From Flavobacteriales bacterium (lineage in GTDB: Bacteria; Bacteroidota; Bacteroidia; Flavobacteriales; UBA7312): a stretch of 12,421 nt of DNA. This document shows, piece after piece, positions 6,991 to 12,421 of this stretch (position 1 is its first letter; every line of letters starts with the position of its first letter). The stretch lies in the NCBI GenBank assembly GCA_002862585.1, contig PKDP01000007.1:1-12421 (forward strand), in the 5' to 3' direction. The position numbers were made by a program, and so were the translations under genes. Under the pieces are notes generated by a model that was given only the letters and a program-made list of their open reading frames with translations, made no database searches and was not told where the DNA came from.

Positions 6991-8289
6991 TTAGACCTCA
7001 ATATCAATTTGAACCCCTAATTTTTCAGCAATAATTCGGTTTAGCTTTTGTTTAAGCTCAGGAATTTTCACATTGCTTAGCACGTCATTTGCAAAGGCAT
7101 ACATCAGCATTGCTTGTGCTTCTTTGAATGGAATACCTCGCGAACGCAGATAAAACAGAGCGTCATCGTCGAGCTGACCTACTGTACAGCCGTGGCTACA
7201 TGCTACATCGTCGGCATATATTTCGAGCTGTGGTTTGGTGTCAATTGATGCGGAATCGGTTAGCAACAAATTGTTATTCGACTGAAAAGCATTGGTTTTT
7301 TGCGAATCAGGTCTTACCATGACTTTTCCATTAAATACACCTTTGGCATTATCGTCAAATATTCCCTTATACATTTCATTACTTTGGCAGTTTGCCACGG
7401 CATGATCAACTAGTGTATGGTGGTCAACCAATTGATTTACCCCAATTAGAGTAATGCCTCTCATGTTGCTTTCAGAATATTGACCTTCTAGTAAAAAGCT
7501 GAGGTTGTTTCGAATGAATTTACCGCCAAAACTAAAGGTATCAACTGTACAGGTACAGTTTTTACCTTGCTTTACCCAAGTGTTATCTATGAGAGAGCAG
7601 TTGCGTTTGTCGTTTTGTATTTTGTAGAAATCGATGAGTGAATTATCATGCGCAAAGATTTCTGTTACCGAATTTGTAAAAACTTCCTTTTGATCTATAT
7701 TTTGGTGTCTTTCGGTAATTTGTACTTGAGCATTTTCTTCCACAACAACAAGGTTACGCGTTTGTAAAAACAAGTCGCTAGAGATGTTTGTTGTGAAGTA
7801 AACGATTTGTATCGGTCTTTCTGCCACAGTATTCTTTGGAACATGTACAAAAACGCCTTCTTTTGACAGTGCGGTGTTTAGAGCTACCAAGCTATCTGGA
7901 TGTTCGGGAAGAGCCTTTCCCCAATAGTTTTGAACTACTGTTGAGTGTTTTTTTTCTGCAAGGGATAGTGGACAAAGTGTAATTTTTTCAGTGTCTATAT
8001 CGGAAAGTTCATGGCTAAACTCACCATTTACAAATGCAATAACATTAGTTTCTGTCTCCGTTAAAATATACTCATCGAGTAAGTTTTTAGAGATAAGGCT
8101 TTCACTTGCTGAAAGAGCGTATTCGTTTTTGATGATTGGCAATAAATTAGTGTATTTCCATTCTTCATCTTTTACGGTCGGAAACCCAAATTCTTCAAGT
8201 CTACGTATGCTGTCTTTTCTTTCTTTTTGAAAGGAAAGGGTGCTTTCAGTTTCCTGAAATGCTTTTATGAGTTTATCTTTTAAATTCAC
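6991..8289 (-). CDS. sufD: SufD, Fe-S scaffold subunit
   Basis: SufD is the SufB paralog in the SufBC2D scaffold and contributes to iron entry and cluster assembly. The 432-residue length is close to E. coli SufD (423). The N-terminal helical part ends around EEWKYTNLLPI (42-52). The beta-helix core follows, and the C-terminal signature is DDVACSHGCTVGQLDDD (360-376). C364 and H366 correspond to E. coli C358 and H360, the latter needed for cluster formation. The start is GTG at 8287-8289 and overlaps the sufC stop as GTGA, a typical coupled junction. The N-terminus aligns with the family from this point, which supports the GTG. Confidence 0.95.
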   Translation of the reverse strand: MNLKDKLIKAFQETESTLSFQKERKDSIRRLEEFGFPTVKDEEWKYTNLLPIIKNEYALSASESLISKNLLDEYILTETETNVIAFVNGEFSHELSDIDTEKITLCPLSLAEKKHSTVVQNYWGKALPEHPDSLVALNTALSKEGVFVHVPKNTVAERPIQIVYFTTNISSDLFLQTRNLVVVEENAQVQITERHQNIDQKEVFTNSVTEIFAHDNSLIDFYKIQNDKRNCSLIDNTWVKQGKNCTCTVDTFSFGGKFIRNNLSFLLEGQYSESNMRGITLIGVNQLVDHHTLVDHAVANCQSNEMYKGIFDDNAKGVFNGKVMVRPDSQKTNAFQSNNNLLLTDSASIDTKPQLEIYADDVACSHGCTVGQLDDDALFYLRSRGIPFKEAQAMLMYAFANDVLSNVKIPELKQKLNRIIAEKLGVQIDIEV

Positions 8290-9041
8290 AGTTGCTCAGC
8301 TTCTTTTATAATCCAATCGTATCCTTTTTCTTCAAGTTCATGCGCTAAATCTTTAGTGCCTGATTTTACAATGCGACCATTGTAGAGGACGTGTACAAAG
8401 TCAGGAACGATGTAGTCCAACAAACGCTGGTAATGTGTAATTAAAACGGTAGCATTATCCTTAGATTTAAGTTTGTTTACACCGTTGGCAACGATGCGTA
8501 AAGCGTCAATATCTAAGCCAGAGTCGGTTTCGTCTAGTATGGCGAGTTTAGGCTCAAGCATTGCCATCTGAAAGATTTCATTTCTTTTCTTTTCACCCCC
8601 CGAAAACCCTTGATTTAAGGAACGGCTTAGGAAACCTTTCTTAATTTCAAGAAGCTCCATTTTTTCACGCATCATTTTAAGCAAATCGCCAGCAGGCATG
8701 GGTTCTAGTCCTTGTGCTTTTCTGCTTTCGTTAAGCGATGTCTTTAGGAAGTTAGAAACGGATACTCCAGGAATTTCAATAGGATACTGAAAGGAAAGAA
8801 AAATGCCTTTGTGAGCCCTTTCTTCTGGTGATAAATCCATGATGCTTTCGCCATCAAAGTCGATAGTTCCATCTTCAACTTCGTATTCTTCTCGTCCAGC
8901 AATTACCGATGATAAGGTACTCTTTCCTGAACCATTTGGCCCCATGATAGCATGTACTTCACCTGGCTTGACGTCAAGGTTAATTCCGGTTAGTATTTTG
9001 TTGCCTTCTATTGAGGCTTTCAAGTTGTTTATTTTTAACAT
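8286..9041 (-). CDS. sufC: SufC, ABC-type ATPase of the Fe-S scaffold
   Basis: SufC hydrolyses ATP to drive conformational changes in the SufBC2D complex; it is an ABC ATPase without transport function. From the ATG at 9039-9041 it has 251 residues, normal for the family. Walker A is GPNGSGKST (34-42), the Q-loop is Q85, the signature region is FSGGEKKRNE (146-155), Walker B is LAILDETDSGLD (167-178) with catalytic E171, and the switch histidine is H203. The DETDSGLD form is typical of SufC. A TTG six codons upstream is in frame but overlaps sufB, and the family N-terminus MLKINNLKASI begins at the ATG, so the ATG is preferred. The gap to sufB is 10 bases. Confidence 0.97.
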   Translation of the reverse strand: MLKINNLKASIEGNKILTGINLDVKPGEVHAIMGPNGSGKSTLSSVIAGREEYEVEDGTIDFDGESIMDLSPEERAHKGIFLSFQYPIEIPGVSVSNFLKTSLNESRKAQGLEPMPAGDLLKMMREKMELLEIKKGFLSRSLNQGFSGGEKKRNEIFQMAMLEPKLAILDETDSGLDIDALRIVANGVNKLKSKDNATVLITHYQRLLDYIVPDFVHVLYNGRIVKSGTKDLAHELEEKGYDWIIKEAEQL

Positions 9042-9051
9042 ATATAGTTGT

Positions 9052-10494
9052 TTATCCAACGCTTCCTTCTAAGCTGATGGCTAATAGTTTTTGTGCTTCT
9101 ACGGCAAATTCCATTGGTAGTTGATTGAGTACGTCTTTACAGTATCCGTTTACAATCAGTGCAATGGCTTCCTCAGTTCCAATTCCTCTTTGGTTGCAAT
9201 AGAAAATTTGATCTTCTCCAATTTTTGAAGTGGTTGCCTCGTGCTCAATTTTGGCAGATTTATTTTTCACTTCAATGTAAGGAAAGGTATGTGAGCCACA
9301 TTTGTCACCCATAAGTAAAGAGTCGCATTGAGAGAAGTTCCTAGCATTTTCTGCACTCTTTTGAATTTTTACGAGACCTCTATAACTTCCTTCGCTTTTA
9401 CCGGCACAAATTCCTTTTGATATAATAGTACTCTTGGAGTTTTTTCCAAGATGAATCATCTTTGTTCCTGTATCTGCTTGTTGGTAGTTGTTTGTTACTG
9501 CTACGGAGTAAAATTCACCAATAGAATTATCGCCTTTTAAAATGCAGGAGGGATATTTCCATGTTACTGCAGAACCTGTTTCTACTTGAGTCCATGAAAT
9601 TTTGGACCTGTTATGACAGATACCTCTTTTAGTTACAAAATTGAATACGCCACCAACGCCATTTGCATCACCAGGGTACCAGTTTTGAACGGTAGAGTAT
9701 TTTATTTCTGCATCATCCATTGCGATGAGCTCTACTACGGCGGCATGAAGTTGATTTTCGTCCCTCATTGGTGCTGTACAGCCTTCTAAATAACTTACGT
9801 AGCTTCCTTCATCAGCGATAAGCAGAGTCCTTTCAAATTGTCCCGTTCCTGCTTGGTTTATTCTAAAATATGTTGAGAGTTCCATAGGGCATTTAACGCC
9901 TTTTGGAATGTAGCAGAATGAGCCGTCGGTAAATACAGCAGAGTTTAGTGCTGAGAAGAAATTATCGGATGTAGGGACAACTGTTCCGATGTACTTTTTA
10001 ACCAGTTCAGGGTGTTCTTTTACAGCCTCACTGATGGAGCAAAATATAATGCCTAGTTCACCTAGCTTATCCTTAAAACTTGTCGCGACAGATACGCTAT
10101 CCATAACGAAGTCGACAGCTACACCGGCTAATTTCTTTTGTTCGTCAATCGAAATTCCGAGCTTGTCAAAGGTTTTTTTCATCTCAGGGTCTAGCTCGTC
10201 AAGGCTATTCAATTTCTTCTTTTGCTTAGGTGCGGCGTAGTAAATGATATCTTGATAATTGGGCTTATTGTATTTGATGTTTGCCCAATCTGGTTCTTCC
10301 ATTTTCTTCCACGTTTCAAACGCTTTTAGCCTATAGTTTAGTAGCCATTCTGGCTCTTCTTTTTTGCTAGAAATTAGCCGAACAACATCCTCGTTTAGGC
10401 CTTTGGGTATGGTATCACTTTCAATATCTGTTGTGAACCCATATTTATAGTCTGCACCAGTAACTTCTTCTAATATTTTCTCTTCTTCTGACAA
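9052..10494 (-). CDS. sufB: SufB, Fe-S cluster scaffold
   Basis: SufB is the main scaffold on which Fe-S clusters form, receiving sulfur from SufE. The 480-residue length fits the family (E. coli 495). Counting back from the shared C-terminus AISLEGSVG, C239 matches E. coli C254, the sulfur entry site. C390, H418 and E419 match C405, H433 and E434, which are required for cluster building. Nearby landmarks are DKCGSHTFPYIEVKN (397-411) and SKIGEDQIFYC (423-433). The start appears to be TTG at 10492-10494. The only codons between it and the in-frame stop overlapping the upstream gene's stop are non-ATG, and the first ATG (M65) would remove the conserved YGFTTDIESDTIPKGLNED segment. No Shine-Dalgarno sequence is seen. 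The upstream gene ends 18 bases before. Confidence 0.97.
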   Translation of the reverse strand: MSEEEKILEEVTGADYKYGFTTDIESDTIPKGLNEDVVRLISSKKEEPEWLLNYRLKAFETWKKMEEPDWANIKYNKPNYQDIIYYAAPKQKKKLNSLDELDPEMKKTFDKLGISIDEQKKLAGVAVDFVMDSVSVATSFKDKLGELGIIFCSISEAVKEHPELVKKYIGTVVPTSDNFFSALNSAVFTDGSFCYIPKGVKCPMELSTYFRINQAGTGQFERTLLIADEGSYVSYLEGCTAPMRDENQLHAAVVELIAMDDAEIKYSTVQNWYPGDANGVGGVFNFVTKRGICHNRSKISWTQVETGSAVTWKYPSCILKGDNSIGEFYSVAVTNNYQQADTGTKMIHLGKNSKSTIISKGICAGKSEGSYRGLVKIQKSAENARNFSQCDSLLMGDKCGSHTFPYIEVKNKSAKIEHEATTSKIGEDQIFYCNQRGIGTEEAIALIVNGYCKDVLNQLPMEFAVEAQKLLAISLEGSVG

Positions 10495-10512
10495 GATATT
10501 TAATGTAATAAA

Positions 10513-10842
10513 TTAAACTGAAAAACTTTCTCCACAACCACAGGTTCTAGAGGCATTAGGGTTGTTAAAAACAAATCCTTTGCCATTCAAACCTCCTGAA
10601 TACTCTAATACGGTACCAATGAGGTACAGATAGCTCTTTTTGTTAACCACGATTCTTACGCCATTGTCTTCAAAAGATTTATCGTCTTCATTTTCCTTAT
10701 CATCAAAACCTAGATCATAGGATAAACCTGAGCATCCGCCACTATTGACACCTACTCTAACAAAAGAGGAGGACTCATCGTGTCCTTCTTCCTTCATCAA
10801 GGATATTAATTTTATTTTTGCTTCTTGTGTTACTTGAATCAT
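10513..10842 (-). CDS. sufA: A-type Fe-S carrier protein (SufA/IscA/ErpA family)
   Basis: A-type proteins bind an Fe-S cluster or iron and pass clusters to target enzymes. The 109-residue protein has the HesB/IscA domain with the three canonical cysteines: C37 in NSGGCSGLSY, and C101 and C103 in the C-terminal RTCGCGESFSV. A short acidic stretch, DDKENEDDKSFEDNG (47-61), sits in the central loop. The ATG start gives the normal family N-terminus (VTQEAKIKL). It is the first gene of the operon. The sequence alone does not separate SufA from IscA or ErpA, so the symbol is given by context. Confidence 0.93.
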   Translation of the reverse strand: MIQVTQEAKIKLISLMKEEGHDESSSFVRVGVNSGGCSGLSYDLGFDDKENEDDKSFEDNGVRIVVNKKSYLYLIGTVLEYSGGLNGKGFVFNNPNASRTCGCGESFSV

Positions 10843-10871
10843 CTTATTTAAAATGTGTTCAAATTAGATTG

Positions 10872-10887
10872 CAAAATTACAAAATTA
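10872..10887 (-). promoter_or_regulatory. Tandem candidate -7 boxes for the suf operon
   Basis: On the minus strand the sequence is TAATTTTG repeated twice head to tail (10887-10880 and 10879-10872). Each copy fully matches the Bacteroidota -7 consensus TAnnTTTG. They lie 30-45 bases before the ATG of the first suf gene. No convincing TTG-type -33 element is seen upstream, so activator help or a different sigma factor cannot be ruled out. No known Fe-S regulator site is recognised. Confidence 0.45.
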
Positions 10888-10938
10888 TATGCTTTAAATC
10901 ATATTATTCTGTGGTATCGTTCATGTTAATTTTCGTAT

Positions 10939-10946
10939 TACATTTG
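10939..10946 (+). promoter_or_regulatory. Candidate -7 box of thiL, implying a leaderless transcript
   Basis: TACATTTG fully matches TAnnTTTG, and a TCG (one mismatch to the TTG -33 core) lies 19 bases upstream at 10917-10919. The box ends only 4 bases before the thiL ATG, so transcription would begin at or within a base or two of the start codon. Confidence 0.5.
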
Positions 10947-10950
10947 TGGC

Positions 10951-12000
10951 ATGAGTTTATTAGAAGATAAGACGCCAAAAAGAACGCCTATTTCGGAGCT
11001 TGGAGAATTTGGCTTAATTGAACATCTAACCAAGAATATTAGCATTCAAAACGCCTCCACGATCAAAGGTGTTGGTGACGATTGTGCTGTAATTGACAGT
11101 GGGGATTCATTCAGTTTGGTTACTACGGACATGCTTGTCGAAGGGGTTCATTTTGACTTAACGTATACTCCTTTGAAACATTTGGGTTACAAATCTGTTG
11201 TTGTAAATCTATCTGATATTTATGCTATGAACGGTGTTGCTAAGCAAATTACGGTTAGCATTGCCTTATCAAACAGATTTCCATTAGAGGCTGTTGAAGA
11301 GCTGTATGAGGGCATTCATTTAGCTTGTAAAAACTACAATGTCGACCTTATTGGGGGTGATACGACTTCCTCGACCTCTGGCTTATGCATAAGTATTACA
11401 GCTATTGGTGAAGCGTCTAAAGAAGATGTGGCTTACAGAAGCGGTGCTAAGGAGCATGATTTGATTGTGGTTTCGGGTGACTTAGGCTCTGCGTATTTAG
11501 GATTACAGATTTTGAATAGGGAAAAACAGGTTTTTGAAGCAAATCCTAGCATGCAGCCTGAGCTAGGAAACAAGGACTACATTCTTCAAAGACAACTTAA
11601 GCCAGAGGCTAGAAAAGATGTTGTTGAGCTATTAAAAAGCAAAACCATTGTGCCTTCATCTATGATTGATGTTTCTGATGGTTTGTCCTCAGAGATTTTG
11701 CATTTGTGTAAAAACTCTAATGTTGGATGTGCTATTTATGAAGACAAATTACCTATCGATTTTTCAGCTATTTCTACTGCTGAAGAGCTTAATCTTAATG
11801 CTGCTACCTGTGCTTTAAACGGGGGAGAGGACTATGAGTTATTGTTTACTATTAGCCAAGAGCATTATGAAAACATTAAGAATGACCCCAATTTAACAGT
11901 AATCGGACATATTACTGACCAAAGTAGTGGCACAGTATTTGTTACAAAAGATGATAATCACCAGCCCTTAACTGCTCAAGGTTGGAACTCAATTAGCTAG
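10951..12000 (+). CDS. thiL: Thiamine-monophosphate kinase
   Basis: ThiL phosphorylates thiamine monophosphate with ATP to give thiamine diphosphate, the last step of cofactor synthesis in the cytoplasm. The 349-residue protein has all family motifs in order: ELGEFGLIEHL (16-26), KGVGDDCAVID (39-49), TTDMLVEGVHF (58-68), NLSDIYAMN (86-94), LIGGDTTS (133-140), MIDVSDGLSSE (238-248) and NGGEDYELLF (290-299). The Asp residues in GVGDD, TTDM, NLSD, GGDT and VSDG are the Mg-nucleotide ligands expected in the AIR synthase/ThiL fold. The ATG fits the family start, and no Shine-Dalgarno sequence precedes it. No TPP riboswitch is seen, and there is no space for one. It is divergent from the suf operon across 108 bases. 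Confidence 0.96.
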   Translation: MSLLEDKTPKRTPISELGEFGLIEHLTKNISIQNASTIKGVGDDCAVIDSGDSFSLVTTDMLVEGVHFDLTYTPLKHLGYKSVVVNLSDIYAMNGVAKQITVSIALSNRFPLEAVEELYEGIHLACKNYNVDLIGGDTTSSTSGLCISITAIGEASKEDVAYRSGAKEHDLIVVSGDLGSAYLGLQILNREKQVFEANPSMQPELGNKDYILQRQLKPEARKDVVELLKSKTIVPSSMIDVSDGLSSEILHLCKNSNVGCAIYEDKLPIDFSAISTAEELNLNAATCALNGGEDYELLFTISQEHYENIKNDPNLTVIGHITDQSSGTVFVTKDDNHQPLTAQGWNSIS

Positions 12001-12150
12001 TATATTTTCAGATAGCCATCTGTTGTAATTAATAATGTCGCTTTCATCAGCTTCTTCGACAGGTATAATTGATAGCAGTAGGTTTATATCGTTTTGGGAG
12101 ATTGGTTTTAGAGACGTAGAAAAATAAACAACAAAAGTGTTTATTCCTAA
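11989..12150 (-). pseudogene. Possible remnant of a 4'-phosphopantetheinyl transferase N-terminus
   Basis: A 53-codon open frame starts directly after the TAG of the M24 gene, in the same frame, and ends in TGA 12 bases inside the thiL 3' end on the opposite strand. It has no ATG, GTG or TTG start. The peptide reads like real protein, with VYFSTSLKPISQNDINLLLS, then IIPVEEADESDI and INYNRWLSENIL. The spacing of these parts recalls the N-terminus of Sfp-type 4'-phosphopantetheinyl transferases, in which a beta strand is followed by LLxxLPxEE and then RRW. The rest of such a gene (about 150 residues) is missing. It may instead be a readthrough extension of the M24 protein or a chance open frame. 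The family assignment is a weak pattern match made from memory. Confidence 0.3.
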
Positions 12151-12421
12151 CTAATTCATAAGGCTTTCAATCTCATCAGCTTCAATAGGGATATTAGCCA
12201 TTAAGTCAAAAGGTTTGTCTTTAGTAATGACTAGGTCGTTCTCTATACGAAGTCCAAGATTTTCCTCTAAAATATAAATACCAGGCTCGCAAGTAAATAC
12301 CATGCCTTCTTTGATTGGAGTATCCCAATGCCCTACATCATGAACATCCAAGCCTAAATAATGACTCGTTCCGTGCATAAAGTACTTTCTGAAAGCAGGG
12401 TTTTTGGGGTCTTGTTTATCT
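12151..12421 (-). CDS. pepP: M24 family Xaa-Pro aminopeptidase, C-terminal part (partial)
   Basis: The gene runs off the right edge, so only the last 89 or so residues are present. M24 Xaa-Pro aminopeptidases remove N-terminal residues before proline using two metal ions (usually Mn). The visible catalytic part contains YFMHGTSHYLGLDVHDVG, with the metal-ligand His in TSHYLG and the second active-site His in DVHDVG. It also has the ligand Glu in FTCEPGIYI and the last ligand Glu in LRIENDLVIT, and ends EADEIESLMN. These correspond to H354, H361, E383 and E406 of E. coli AMPP. The coding frame continues upstream of the internal Met at 12376-12378, so that Met is not the start. The gene converges on thiL, with 150 bases between the stops that hold the possible pseudogene fragment. 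Confidence 0.93.
   Translation of the reverse strand, partial: DKQDPKNPAFRKYFMHGTSHYLGLDVHDVGHWDTPIKEGMVFTCEPGIYILEENLGLRIENDLVITKDKPFDLMANIPIEADEIESLMN

Larger units (their letters stand above)
3712..10842 (-). other. Nine-gene SUF iron-sulfur cluster assembly operon
   Basis: Nine minus-strand genes run sufA-like, sufB, sufC, sufD, sufS, sufE, sufT-like, DUF2480, DUF3050. Junctions in order are 18, 10, -4, 3, 2, 5, 0 and -4 bases, so all are expected on one mRNA with translational coupling. The promoter should lie in the 108-base divergent region with thiL. No clear hairpin terminator is seen after the last gene, and the 110 bases to the peptidase ATG show no strong promoter box, so some readthrough into the peptidase is possible. 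No cluster-sensing regulator gene is present in the window. Confidence 0.85.

Noticed and set aside
9042..9059. TTG start for sufC overlapping the end of sufB
   Set aside because: The family N-terminus begins at the ATG at 9041; the six extra residues are not family-like.
8839..9072. Plus-strand open frame opposite sufC, and similar antisense open frames opposite sufB, sufS, sufD and the peptidase
   Set aside because: They lie wholly opposite well-supported genes, have low-complexity Ser/Phe-rich translations and no promoter or family match.
10843..10950. TPP riboswitch or Fe-S regulator (IscR-like) site between suf and thiL
   Set aside because: The 108 bases show no riboswitch-like structure or recognisable palindromic operator; only -7-like boxes could be supported.
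12009..12022. Small perfect hairpin (CAGAT-AGCC-ATCTG) just after thiL
   Set aside because: The stem is only 5 bp and is not followed by a T run on either strand, so it is not supported as a terminator.

Overview
The window looks like chromosomal DNA from a Bacteroidota species, most likely a marine, flavobacteria-like lineage. The evidence is the suf gene order with a DUF2480 gene downstream, an S46 dipeptidyl-peptidase found mainly in this phylum, matches to the phylum's TAnnTTTG -7 promoter box before three transcription units, and weak or absent Shine-Dalgarno sequences.

Layout: bases 1-122 hold the 3' end of a plus-strand gene whose tail resembles amidophosphoribosyltransferase (purF). 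Its stop overlaps by 4 bases the stop of a convergent, AT-rich SAM-dependent methyltransferase gene (119-1096, minus). A strong hairpin terminator (about 1163-1194) follows an S46 peptidase gene (1214-3601, minus). Bases 3712-10842 hold one tightly packed minus-strand operon of nine genes: an A-type carrier (sufA/iscA-like), sufB, sufC, sufD, sufS, sufE, a DUF59 sufT-like gene, a DUF2480 gene and a DUF3050 (heme-oxygenase-like) gene. Gaps range from a 4-base overlap to 18 bases, so translational coupling is likely. Divergent from the operon is thiL (10951-12000, plus), whose -7 box is only 4 bases from its ATG and suggests a leaderless mRNA. The right edge holds the 3' end of an M24 Xaa-Pro aminopeptidase gene (minus). 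Between it and thiL lies a 53-codon open frame that looks like a decayed N-terminal fragment, possibly of a 4'-phosphopantetheinyl transferase.

How the genes work together: SufS and SufE mobilise sulfur from cysteine, the SufB-SufC-SufD scaffold builds Fe-S clusters with ATP, and the A-type protein and SufT-like protein help deliver or mature them. All diagnostic catalytic residues of these proteins are present. No IscR- or SufR-type regulator lies in the window. The least understood part is the tail of the operon. The DUF2480 protein has an internal duplication and several cysteines. The DUF3050 protein has a fold family often used for diiron or heme chemistry, and its start overlaps the DUF2480 stop. 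This pair is the best candidate here for an undescribed Fe-S accessory module.

No tRNA, rRNA, CRISPR array, insertion sequence or gene-free stretch longer than 300 bases was seen.
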